10,186 bases of DNA from Planctomycetaceae bacterium (lineage in GTDB: Bacteria; Planctomycetota; Planctomycetia; Pirellulales; UBA1268): positions 1 through 10,186 of the forward strand of contig CANHYS010000037.1 of NCBI GenBank assembly GCA_947464585.1, given 5' to 3'. The position numbers were made by a program, and so were the translations under genes. This document shows, piece after piece, positions 1 through 6,180 of this stretch (its first letter is position 1; each line of letters begins with the position of its first letter). The notes beneath the pieces are model-generated. The model worked only from the letters and a program-made list of their open reading frames with translations, searched no databases and was not told the origin of the DNA.

Positions 1-670
1 CGAGCGTGTCGGCGTTGACGAGGGCCCTCGTCTCGTCGGTCAGCGGGCAGTGGAGGCTCAGCACGAAGGCCTGCCGGAAGAGGTCCTCGATCGACTCGAC
101 GCGGCGGATGCCGAGTGACTTGTCGAAGCCGTCCTGGCGATATGGATCATAGAAGGCGACGTCCATGCCGAGCGCCTTGGCACGCAGGGCGGTGGCAATG
201 CCGATACGGCCCAGGCCGACGATCGCGAACGTGCGGCCCCGCAGCCTGTGGAGCGGCGCAAAGATGTGATACATCCACGGATCGGGGCGATCGCGGAGCC
301 GGGTGTTGAACTGGTGGATGCCGCGGGTGAGAGCCAGCATCATGCCGATCGCCGAGTCGGCCACCTCCTCGGTGCCGTAGTCGGGCACGTTGGCCACGGC
401 GATGCCACGCTCCCTGGCGAAGGCATGGTCGACGTTGTCGAAGCCCACACCGCATCGGACGATCAGCCGGCAGTGTTTCAGCCGCTCGATCGTGCGCCGC
501 GTGAGCCTGATGTTGTGATACATCATGACCGCGGCGGCATCCTCGATCCGGCCGACGAACTCGTCCTCGTGATGGGCGTCGAAGGCCTCGACGGTGGCCA
601 TGCCGGCCAGGGCGTCACGCTCGGTGGCGAGGTTGTCATTGATGAAGTCGGTGATCACGACCTTGTGCAT
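1..670 (-). CDS. D-2-hydroxyacid dehydrogenase, CtBP-like (3' end cut by window)
   Basis: A cytoplasmic NAD-dependent oxidoreductase that interconverts a 2-hydroxyacid and its 2-keto acid; the substrate is unknown. Reading from the ATG at 670 gives 223 residues with no stop before the window edge. The N-terminal part carries the family block RCGVGFDNVD (about 72-81), followed by NVPDYGTEEVADSAIGMML (about 94-111), wording typical of the CtBP/phosphoglycerate-dehydrogenase-like branch. The Rossmann domain begins with VGLGRIG (151-157, GxGxxG), with an acidic residue (D175, in FYDPY) where NAD-preferring members bind the ribose. LHCPLTDETR (207-216) is the usual block before the catalytic Arg, but the catalytic Arg/Glu/His lie beyond the edge and cannot be checked. 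GGGAG about 9 nt upstream supports the start. It lies 37 nt after the beta-helix gene, so it is probably co-transcribed with that gene and the FadR-type regulator, suggesting a role in catabolism of a sugar acid. Confidence 0.93.
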   Translation of the reverse strand, partial: MHKVVITDFINDNLATERDALAGMATVEAFDAHHEDEFVGRIEDAAAVMMYHNIRLTRRTIERLKHCRLIVRCGVGFDNVDHAFARERGIAVANVPDYGTEEVADSAIGMMLALTRGIHQFNTRLRDRPDPWMYHIFAPLHRLRGRTFAIVGLGRIGIATALRAKALGMDVAFYDPYRQDGFDKSLGIRRVESIEDLFRQAFVLSLHCPLTDETRALVNADTL

Positions 671-707
671 CGGAAAAGGCTCCCTGTGGCGAATCGAAAA
701 GATGGCA

Positions 708-2138
708 TTACCGCACCCAGATGCCCCGGCCGGTGCCGCCGCCGGGCGTCGTCCGCGGATAGTCGGCGTTGGGCCGCTGCTCGATCTCGGTGACGAGCCG
801 CTCAAGCGGCAGCTCCTCGGTCGATCCAGCGAGCCGCACGCCGCTGACTCGGACATTCCGCACCGTGCAGTCGAGGTCCGGCGAAAAGATCTCGGTCCAT
901 TTGGTGGTGTCGGTCGGATTATGTTTATACGTCGCCGACTTTGGACCGATTGCCAGCAGGTGCCAGGCAGGCGGAGGATCGAACGCGAGCGTCACGCCAT
1001 CGATCACGAGACCGTCCGTGTCGGCGTGCACTTCGATCGTGCCGGGGCGATGGAAGACGAGTTGCTCGAAGCGAATGCGTTCCAGGCGGCCGACGCCGAC
1101 GCTCGCATCGTTGTCGCGGCCGATCTCAAGATTCGGCTGGTCGTAGCACTTGTACTCACGAATGTCGGTGATGCGTCGCAGCGTGATGTCACGGACAGGA
1201 CAATCGAGCTGCATGCCATCGTCGAAGCGTTTCACGCCGGGCAGCAGTCGGATGGAGTTGGCCGCGGGCAGGCCCTCGGGCGACCCGGTCACATCTTCGA
1301 CGACGACGCGCTCGATGGGGCCGTAGCTGGGTGTGGAGTGTTTCCAGTCCCAGGCGTTGAGGGCGACGTTGTCGTCGTGCGAATCGCCGCGCACGCCACG
1401 GATCAGGCCGTTGCTGGCGGGGCCGTTCACGTGCACGCCGTCGCGGCGGTGCCGATCCAGCGTGACGTTCTCGACGCTGAATTCGTGCGCGTTCGCCAGA
1501 TGCACACCGTAGGGGCGGCTCTGGCGGATGGTGACGTTCTTCACCGACACGCGACGCACGTTCTGCAGCAGGATCACGCCGTGCGTGCCGAGCACGGGGG
1601 GCTTTTGACCCGAGCCGCCGCGGAGGTTGCCCTGTGGGGCGGCGGGGGTGGTGGCGAGCGTAGTCGACCAGATGCCGCCGTCGATGGCGATGTCGGTGTC
1701 GGGATGCGTGTCGGCCGACACGGGGCCGCTCGCGAACCCGACGAGGTTCGCATTGCGAACGATGCACGTATTCGCGCCGGGCACGAGCCGGATCTCGGCC
1801 ACGGGGTCGGCCACGAGCGTGGCTCCCGACGGCAGTACGATCGGGCCGTCCACGTAATACGGCTCGTCCCGGGCGGGGATCTCCAGCCGCTTCGTCTCGT
1901 CGATGCGACGCTGAAAGGCCGCCGTCCAGATCTCGGCCGTCACCGTGCGAGGCTGCGGGTCGCCCTTCTCGTCGGCGGTGTTTTCAGTCCACGTCTTCGT
2001 GACCACCAGCGGCCGCAGGTCGTCGAGCGCCGAAGCAGCCATGCTCCGAGTGCAGCAGAGGCAGATCACCGTGGCCGCCAGCCAAACGGTCAGGCATGCA
2101 GCGGCCTGCGACCGGCATGATCCGGGGAATCGCTTCAT
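708..2138 (-). CDS. Exported right-handed beta-helix protein, GH28/pectate-lyase-like
   Basis: 476 residues with an N-terminal export signal (basic MKRF, hydrophobic stretch about 11-28, likely cleavage near SMAAS at 32-36). The body consists of repeated short beta-rungs such as GVILLQNVRRVSVKNVTI (187-204) and GVHLANAHEFSVENVTL (211-227), the pattern of a parallel beta-helix. RRDGVHVNG (231-239) and GDSHDDNVAL (251-260) sit where GH28 polygalacturonases have NTDG and the catalytic DD pair, but I see no GHG or RIK motif. A GH28-like fold is therefore well supported, while polygalacturonase activity is not. It probably acts on a polysaccharide outside the cytoplasm. Its ATG overlaps the TGA of the upstream regulator as ATGA, which implies translational coupling; the only SD-like sequence (AAAGGACGG) is rather far upstream. 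Alternatives are a polysaccharide lyase or a non-catalytic glycan-binding helix. Confidence 0.88.
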   Translation of the reverse strand: MKRFPGSCRSQAAACLTVWLAATVICLCCTRSMAASALDDLRPLVVTKTWTENTADEKGDPQPRTVTAEIWTAAFQRRIDETKRLEIPARDEPYYVDGPIVLPSGATLVADPVAEIRLVPGANTCIVRNANLVGFASGPVSADTHPDTDIAIDGGIWSTTLATTPAAPQGNLRGGSGQKPPVLGTHGVILLQNVRRVSVKNVTIRQSRPYGVHLANAHEFSVENVTLDRHRRDGVHVNGPASNGLIRGVRGDSHDDNVALNAWDWKHSTPSYGPIERVVVEDVTGSPEGLPAANSIRLLPGVKRFDDGMQLDCPVRDITLRRITDIREYKCYDQPNLEIGRDNDASVGVGRLERIRFEQLVFHRPGTIEVHADTDGLVIDGVTLAFDPPPAWHLLAIGPKSATYKHNPTDTTKWTEIFSPDLDCTVRNVRVSGVRLAGSTEELPLERLVTEIEQRPNADYPRTTPGGGTGRGIWVR

Positions 2139-2911
2139 CGTCTGACCCGTCCTTTCGCGGCACCGGCCTTGAGGTCCTGCTCGGCCCAGTCGAGGTGCCG
2201 TCGCATTGCCGCCTCCGCAGCCCGCGGGTCGTGTCGCTCGACGGCGGCGAGGATTTCGCGGTGGCCAACGATCGCCGGCTCCGGCCCGGCCGCCTTGATC
2301 GTCCGTCGTCTCGACTCGACGAGCAGCCCCCCGAGCGTCTTCAAGAGCACGGTGAACACCGGGTTGCCAGTCGCCTCGGCGAGCAGTTCGTGAAAGCGGA
2401 TATCGGCGTCGACGCGGTCCTTGAGCCCGGTGGCCCGTTCGAGATCGTCGATCGCGGCCTGCAGATCCACCACCTGTGCGTCGCTCGCCCGATCCGCCGC
2501 GAGCCCCGCGATGGCCGACTCGAGTGGCCGGCGCACCTCGGTGAGCTGCAGGAGCGTCATGCGGGACCGTTTGAGCAGCAGTTCGAGCGATTCGATCGTC
2601 GGACCGGCATCGACCTCCGCCACCCGCGGACGTGCCCCCTGGCTCATCACGATGAGCCCCTGCGACCGCAGGCTCCGCATCGCCTCGCGGATCACGGTCC
2701 GCGAAACCGTGAGCGACTCGGCGAGATCCCCTTCGCTCGGCAACGACATGCCGGCGGCGTAGGAGCCGGAGACGATCTCCTTGCGAAGGTGGCCGATCAC
2801 CTGGGCGACGAGGTCACCTTCGGCAGCGGCCCTGCCGGCCACGGCGAGGCGGGCCTTGCCAGGTGGCCGGCCAGGAGGACGGGGCGAGCGACGGGCGGCG
2901 GATGCAGTCAC
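2135..2911 (-). CDS. GntR-family transcriptional regulator, FadR subfamily (FCD domain)
   Basis: 258 residues from a GTG codon. A winged helix-turn-helix occupies about 33-97 (LVAQVIGHLRKEI, then LPSEGDLAESLTVSRTVIREAMRSL, then the wing SQGARPRV). An all-helical FCD ligand-binding domain follows at about 120-247. The FCD metal ligands appear present: D170 and H174 (DIRFH), H217 (GHRE) and H239 (RRHL). Such proteins usually repress catabolic genes and release DNA on binding an organic acid or sugar acid. Residues 1-30 are unusually basic and proline-rich, containing RPPGRPPGKAR, a tail not normally part of this family. The start is moderately certain: GTG gives the longest frame, there is no clear SD, and the leader is AC-rich. 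It is first in an operon with the beta-helix gene (ATGA overlap) and the dehydrogenase. Two copies of a 13-bp near-palindrome lie upstream, so autoregulation is likely. Confidence 0.95.
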   Translation of the reverse strand: MTASAARRSPRPPGRPPGKARLAVAGRAAAEGDLVAQVIGHLRKEIVSGSYAAGMSLPSEGDLAESLTVSRTVIREAMRSLRSQGLIVMSQGARPRVAEVDAGPTIESLELLLKRSRMTLLQLTEVRRPLESAIAGLAADRASDAQVVDLQAAIDDLERATGLKDRVDADIRFHELLAEATGNPVFTVLLKTLGGLLVESRRRTIKAAGPEPAIVGHREILAAVERHDPRAAEAAMRRHLDWAEQDLKAGAAKGRVRR

Positions 2912-2949
2912 GGTTGGTTCTCAGAAAACGGTTTTTTGGCGGGCCAAGC

Positions 2950-2962
2950 CCTATCGTATAAG
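2950..2962. promoter_or_regulatory. Operator copy 1 (regulator-proximal)
   Basis: The minus strand reads CTTATACGATAGG, matching the 13-bp motif at 12 of 13 positions. It lies 39 nt upstream of the regulator's GTG and contains TATACG/TACGAT, which could serve as a -10; the best -35 in register (TTTCTG) is weak. The flanking CCGCCTGC (minus strand, 2969-2962) is shared with the other strand next to copy 2, so the two sites form a longer imperfect inverted pair. The arms TTAT/ATAA around three bases resemble the TNGTNNNACNA layout of FadR-type operators with A replacing G. Assignment to this regulator is inferred. Confidence 0.7.
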
Positions 2963-3118
2963 CAGGCGGACACCACAGAAAGTCCCCGCGGCGGCGGCAC
3001 TCGGTCGTTCAGGCCGGTCACTGCTGGCCGAAAGCAGGAGGCATGCCGATGCCACGATCAGCTGAGGAAGGATCCGCGGGTTCACGTGGTGACTCCGGAG
3101 GCCATGGCCCGCCTGCCA

Positions 3119-3131
3119 CTTATACGATAAG
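3119..3131. promoter_or_regulatory. Operator copy 2 (regulator-distal)
   Basis: CTTATACGATAAG, with 5-bp inverted arms CTTAT/ATAAG around ACG, identical to the copy at 9218-9230. It contains the whole -10 (TATAAG on the minus strand) of the strongest minus-strand promoter in this region, so a bound protein would block RNA polymerase. Its centre is 169 bp from that of copy 1, about 16 helical turns, which would place both on the same face of the DNA. Binding by the adjacent FadR-type protein is inferred from position and symmetry. Confidence 0.75.
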
Positions 3132-3146
3132 CTAAAAGGGCGTCAA
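3119..3146 (-). promoter_or_regulatory. Sigma70-type promoter for the regulator operon
   Basis: On the minus strand TTGACG (3146-3141) is followed after 16 bp by TATAAG (3124-3119), close to consensus. Transcription would start near 3112 and give a leader of about 200 nt before the regulator's GTG at 2911, passing through operator copy 1. The -10 is entirely inside operator copy 2. The promoter is read from the sequence only. Confidence 0.6.
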
Positions 3147-3193
3147 GCGGCGTCGAACGTCACCGGGATACCTCATACGCGGGGCACGATCGC

Positions 3194-3221
3194 TTGACGC
3201 ACGACCCGCTCCACCTATCAT
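3194..3221 (+). promoter_or_regulatory. Sigma70-type promoter for the DUF1559-lipoprotein pair
   Basis: TTGACG (3194-3199), a 16-bp spacer, then TATCAT (3216-3221). The predicted start lies about 45 nt upstream of the ATG at 3272. The promoter faces away from the regulator promoter at 3146-3119, with the two -35 elements about 48 bp apart, so the two units may compete or share a bound regulator. Confidence 0.55.
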
Positions 3222-3233
3222 ACAGGTAGGTGG
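3211..3233. promoter_or_regulatory. Palindrome covering the -10 of the DUF1559 promoter
   Basis: A perfect 7-bp inverted repeat, CCACCTA-N9-TAGGTGG, centred on 3222 and enclosing the TATCAT -10. Inside it, CCTATCATACAGG (3214-3226) matches the minus-strand form of the operator, CTTATCGTATAAG, at 9 of 13 positions. It may be a weak site for the same FadR-type repressor or an operator for another factor. The wider GC-rich arms are not shared with the three good operator copies, so identity with that motif is uncertain. Confidence 0.45.
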
Positions 3234-3271
3234 GGGTCAAAGCTTTTCCTCCGTGTTGAACGAGGTGTGGA

Positions 3272-4207
3272 ATGAAACGCCACGGTTTTACGCTCGTCGA
3301 ACTCTTGGTTGTGATCGCGATCATCGGCACGCTCATCGGCCTGCTCCTGCCAGCGGTGCAGGCGGCCAGGGAGTCGGCCAGGCTGTCGGCGTGCCAAAAC
3401 AACCTCCGACAGATCGGCATGGGGCTGGCCAACTATGAATCAGCCCGTAGGCAGTTGCCCACCGGGAGCGACGGCTACACGTGGATCGCCGCCCGAACCA
3501 ACGCCAGCGCCCTGGTGAGAATCCTTCCGTTCATCGAACTTCAGGAACTCGGCACCCGATACGATCTCACCCTGAGCTTTGCCGAATCTCCGAACGACGC
3601 GATCGGCGCGACGCGCGTGCCACTCTTCTTGTGCCCGTCGTATGGAGGGGCGAGAAGCGATGGCTTCAACGGCGGTTACTTCAACGGCAGCGGCGGTAAG
3701 ACGGGCAACGCCACGTGCTACGTCGGAGTCTACGGGTATGGGACGGGGGCGGTGGGATCGAACGACACCCTCACCCGCACGGGTCTCGGCGCGCGTCGCG
3801 GTGCGTTTTTCATCAGCAGCGACACCAAGTTCAAGGACATCACCGACGGCTTGAGCAAGACGTTTGTCTTCGGTGAATTCCGTCCCGACATGCTGCGGGT
3901 CGTGAGCCCCTCCTTTTACACGCAACCGCTCGGCCCCGACTCGCGGTTTACCTGGTGGACCGGAGGCATCTACCTGGAACAATTCGGCACGGTGAAGGGA
4001 ATGCGGTTCGGGCCGAACCAGGTCTTCGCTGCCATCAACGACCGACGCTACGACACCCCCGTGCTCCCCTTCAGTTCCAGCCATGGCACTGGCGTGAGCA
4101 TGCTCTACGGGGATTCCGCGGTCACGTTCGTCAGCGATATGGTCGACATCACGGTCTGGCGAAACCTCTCGACCATCGCGGGCGGCGAGCAGGACACGAA
4201 TCTCTGA
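3272..4207 (+). CDS. DUF1559 protein with prepilin-type N-terminal domain
   Basis: 311 residues. The N-terminus [19 protein letters not shown] is a type IV prepilin/pseudopilin signal: cleavage is expected between G5 and F6, with the conserved Glu at mature position 5, followed by one hydrophobic helix. A DUF1559 domain (about 30-300) follows, with the usual [14 protein letters not shown] start and a late [15 protein letters not shown] block. That block is the family H-X9-DG motif, but here Asp is followed by Ser instead of Gly. Planctomycetes carry these proteins in tens to hundreds of copies; their function is unknown, and an extracellular or envelope role is assumed from the pilin-like signal. 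GAGGTG just upstream of the ATG supports the start. It is followed after 16 nt by a lipoprotein gene, the standard arrangement for this family. Confidence 0.96.
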   Translation: MKRHGFTLVELLVVIAIIGTLIGLLLPAVQAARESARLSACQNNLRQIGMGLANYESARRQLPTGSDGYTWIAARTNASALVRILPFIELQELGTRYDLTLSFAESPNDAIGATRVPLFLCPSYGGARSDGFNGGYFNGSGGKTGNATCYVGVYGYGTGAVGSNDTLTRTGLGARRGAFFISSDTKFKDITDGLSKTFVFGEFRPDMLRVVSPSFYTQPLGPDSRFTWWTGGIYLEQFGTVKGMRFGPNQVFAAINDRRYDTPVLPFSSSHGTGVSMLYGDSAVTFVSDMVDITVWRNLSTIAGGEQDTNL

Positions 4208-4210
4208 TCC

Positions 4211-4216
4211 GAGGAG
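4211..4216 (+). promoter_or_regulatory. Ribosome binding site of the small lipoprotein gene
   Basis: GAGGAG, 7 nt upstream of the ATG at 4224. It is one of the clearest SD sequences in the window and fixes this start over the other overlapping frame beginning at 4217. Confidence 0.75.
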
Positions 4217-4223
4217 TTGCATC

Positions 4224-4688
4224 ATGAAACGGTCTTCGTGGCCCGGGCTCGTGATGGGCGTCGTCGTAGGCCTCCTGTTCGTCGCGGGTTGTTCCCGTGG
4301 CGGTCCAAAACTGGCGAAGGTGACGGGTACGGTGCTCTACGAAGGGCAGCCCCTCTCAGGGGCGACGGTGACGTTCGTGCCCGACGGATCGAAGGGTACG
4401 AAGGGCCGCATGGCGATCGGCGCAACTGGGGCGGACGGTCGATTCTCGCTTCAGTCGTTCGCGGCAGGCGATGGGGCCTTGGTCGGGTTTCACGGTGTTT
4501 CCATCGCCGCGATGGATTCCGTGCCCGAGGACCAACCGCCGCAGCCCAATGGTCTGCCGGGGCCGACCCCGCCGCTCAAGTCGCGGATTCCCGCCCGCTA
4601 CAACGACCCAGCGACGAGCGGCTTCTCCGCCGAGGTCAAAGCCGGCACCGCCAATGACTTCGAGTTTCGGCTCACCAGCTCGAAGTGA
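4224..4688 (+). CDS. Small lipoprotein with transthyretin/carboxypeptidase-regulatory-like domain
   Basis: 154 residues. A lipoprotein signal peptide ends in the lipobox VAGC, placing the lipidated cysteine at C23. The mature part begins with KVTGTVLYEGQPLSGATVTFVPDG, the opening strand pattern of small beta-sandwich domains of the carboxypeptidase-regulatory/transthyretin-like type, followed by GATGADGRFSL, another characteristic turn of that fold. In planctomycetes such proteins commonly sit directly downstream of DUF1559 genes, as here with a 16-nt gap. The role is unknown; an envelope partner or anchor for the DUF1559 protein is a reasonable guess from co-occurrence only. The reading frame ends 11 nt before the long inverted repeat that probably terminates the transcript. 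Confidence 0.92.
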   Translation: MKRSSWPGLVMGVVVGLLFVAGCSRGGPKLAKVTGTVLYEGQPLSGATVTFVPDGSKGTKGRMAIGATGADGRFSLQSFAAGDGALVGFHGVSIAAMDSVPEDQPPQPNGLPGPTPPLKSRIPARYNDPATSGFSAEVKAGTANDFEFRLTSSK

Positions 4689-4694
4689 AAAAGA

Positions 4695-4761
4695 AAAAGG
4701 TGCCAGCCACCAAATTTGGGTAATTTGCCAAGCTGCCCAATTTTGGTGGCTGGCACCATTT
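4695..4761. repeat. Long inverted repeat between convergent genes: two-way terminator or REP-type element
   Basis: Arms of 22 nt at 4699-4720 and 4736-4757 are complementary at 21 of 22 positions around a 15-nt loop, extended by a few A:T pairs after one mismatch. Each outer arm contains GGTGCCAGCCACC or its complement GGTGGCTGGCACC, which can fold weakly on its own (GGTG...CACC), and the left arm includes the perfect palindrome CCAAATTTGG (4710-4719). A-rich DNA lies to the left and a short T run to the right. It fills the 80-bp gap between the lipoprotein gene and the SGNH hydrolase gene, so it could stop transcription in both directions. The stem is longer than a usual intrinsic terminator and its two inverted GC-rich units resemble REP doublets, so it may be a dispersed repeat used as a terminator. 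Confidence 0.8.
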
Positions 4762-4768
4762 CCCCAAT

Positions 4769-6154
4769 TCAGGGTCTTCCGCCCATCGCCGCCGGGTCAT
4801 ACACCCGCAGCTTCGCGAGGCCCGAGACGGTCGCGCCCGGCTCCGGGCCGATTGTCAACGTATGCGGGCCGTTTTCCACGCTCTGGAACAGCACCGTCTC
4901 GGTTCCCTCGGCCCCCGGGGCAAAGCTCGACGCGAACATCGGGACGGTGCTCCAGGTGATTGTGAACTCCGGCGGCAACGTCTTCTTGGCGATCGCGAGG
5001 ATGGGCCCCACGGCCCAGTCCTGCTTGGCGATCCGAATGCGGCCCGACGTGGAGGTGAAGTCTTGGTCGCTCCACCCCTCGCCGTCCGCGCCCGTCACCG
5101 ACCCGGTGAGCGTGAAGTGGATCCGGCTGCCGTCTGCGGCGGAATCATCGAGGCAGGTGAGGGTCCATCGTTCCGCCACGGGAAGAGCTCCGGCCTCCAC
5201 GCGCCGGATGCAGGGCATCCAGTTGATCCCAGCGGATGGGCGCGTCACGGCCCACGTGCCGAGGGAGGCGCCTGGCTCCTTGCCGTCGAGCCTGACCGCC
5301 AGCCGCCCCTCCGGATTCCGGCCATCGGCCACCGCGACCACGCGATTGCCGGTGAATTCCAACGACAGTGAGCCGTCGGCAAGCGTGCGGATCCGCGGGC
5401 TGTCGATCGGGATGTCGGTGATCTGCCGCTCCGCTGGGTCGTTTTCCCCAAATGCGCTCGTGCGCTCGATCTCCCGCTTCACGATCCCGGCGAGCAGTGC
5501 GTTGCCTGCATCGTTGAGGTGAATCGAATCCGAGAGCAGGTCGCCCGGGGCGAGGCCGGCCTCGGCAAGATGCCGCTTCCACTGCGTGCGGGCGTCGATC
5601 AGCATGCAGCCGTGCCGCTCGGCGATTGCGCGAACACCCTCCGAATGGATGTCGTCGCTCACGAGGCGATTTTCGTCTTTGGCCACGTGGTCGGTGTGCA
5701 GCAGGATCTCCGCCGTCGTGGCTTCGCGTGCCTCGCGGATGATCGCCTCATAGTTTTCGAGGTCGCCGTAGACGTGGAATACGAGCAGATCCGGATAGAA
5801 CGGAGAGAGGTCGTGCGCAGCCGTGCGGCGCAGGGCCGGGGAGATGAAGCCCCCGATGGCGCGATTCACCGCCTCGATCTTCGCTTCGGGGTAGCGACGC
5901 CGCAGGTCGTCGACCACCGCTCGCCACCAGGGTTGGGCGGTGATGGACTGGCCGTAAAACAAGATCCGCACCGGCTCGCCGGGATTGCGTTCCCCGGCCA
6001 GGGACCGCATCGTCCGCTGAATGTGCCGAACGCTAGGGTTTCCCGCCGCGGGAGCCGCAGCGGCTTGGGGCCCGAGCCACGGTGTACATCCCCCGAGCGG
6101 GATCGCCAGCATGAGCGCCACCGCGGCCAGAAATTGAAGAAACGGCAGAATCAT
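4769..6154 (-). CDS. SGNH/GDSL-type hydrolase lipoprotein
   Basis: 461 residues from the ATG at 6154. The open frame extends 138 codons further upstream, but that part overlaps the preceding gene in another frame; a strong SD (AAGGAGG, 5 nt before this ATG) and the lipoprotein signal that starts here settle the choice. The lipobox is PLGGC with lipidated C23. The first half is an SGNH-like esterase domain: FYGQSIT (about 67-73, nucleophile S70), AIGGF (block II glycine near 101-102), FHVYGDLENYE at the block III position, and SDSIHLN (D209 and H212, the D-x-x-H dyad). A canonical GxND asparagine is not evident. The second half (about 240-461) is beta-rich and of unknown family, perhaps carbohydrate-binding. 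Deacylation of a decorated glycan is the likely role. It follows the GH-like gene after 26 nt in the same operon. Confidence 0.9.
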   Translation of the reverse strand: MILPFLQFLAAVALMLAIPLGGCTPWLGPQAAAAPAAGNPSVRHIQRTMRSLAGERNPGEPVRILFYGQSITAQPWWRAVVDDLRRRYPEAKIEAVNRAIGGFISPALRRTAAHDLSPFYPDLLVFHVYGDLENYEAIIREAREATTAEILLHTDHVAKDENRLVSDDIHSEGVRAIAERHGCMLIDARTQWKRHLAEAGLAPGDLLSDSIHLNDAGNALLAGIVKREIERTSAFGENDPAERQITDIPIDSPRIRTLADGSLSLEFTGNRVVAVADGRNPEGRLAVRLDGKEPGASLGTWAVTRPSAGINWMPCIRRVEAGALPVAERWTLTCLDDSAADGSRIHFTLTGSVTGADGEGWSDQDFTSTSGRIRIAKQDWAVGPILAIAKKTLPPEFTITWSTVPMFASSFAPGAEGTETVLFQSVENGPHTLTIGPEPGATVSGLAKLRVYDPAAMGGRP

Positions 6155-6159
6155 CGAGG

Positions 6160-6166
6160 CCTCCTT
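6160..6166 (-). promoter_or_regulatory. Ribosome binding site of the SGNH hydrolase gene
   Basis: The minus strand reads AAGGAGG, 5 nt before the ATG at 6154. It is a near-perfect SD lying in the 26-nt gap after the upstream stop and is the main reason for rejecting the longer upstream start of this frame. Confidence 0.8.
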
Positions 6167-6180
6167 CGCGAATGGATCTT

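Larger units (their letters stand above)
2912..3271. other. 360-bp divergent regulatory region
   Basis: This gene-free stretch separates the minus-strand regulator operon from the plus-strand DUF1559 gene. It holds two copies of the CTTATACGATAAG-type operator (2950-2962 and 3119-3131), a minus-strand promoter at 3146-3119, a plus-strand promoter at 3194-3221 and a palindrome covering the latter's -10. Between the two operators (2963-3118) I see no convincing gene, RNA structure or further promoter. The frames that read through it continue antisense frames of the regulator and have no start or family similarity of their own. Confidence 0.75.

Noticed and set aside
671..707. Possible terminator between the beta-helix and dehydrogenase genes
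   Set aside because: The 37-nt gap has no stem with a T run in the direction of transcription and contains the dehydrogenase SD, so read-through is more likely.
922..934. TTATACG-containing sequence within the beta-helix gene, resembling half of the operator
   Set aside because: Only one half matches, the other arm is absent, and it lies inside a coding region.
594..2120. 508-codon plus-strand open frame
   Set aside because: It is entirely antisense to the beta-helix gene, low in family-like motifs, and explained by high GC with few stop codons; the minus-strand gene has a signal peptide and clear beta-helix repeats.
2096..3130. 344-codon plus-strand open frame
   Set aside because: It is antisense to the FadR-type regulator, runs through both operators and has no recognisable domain.
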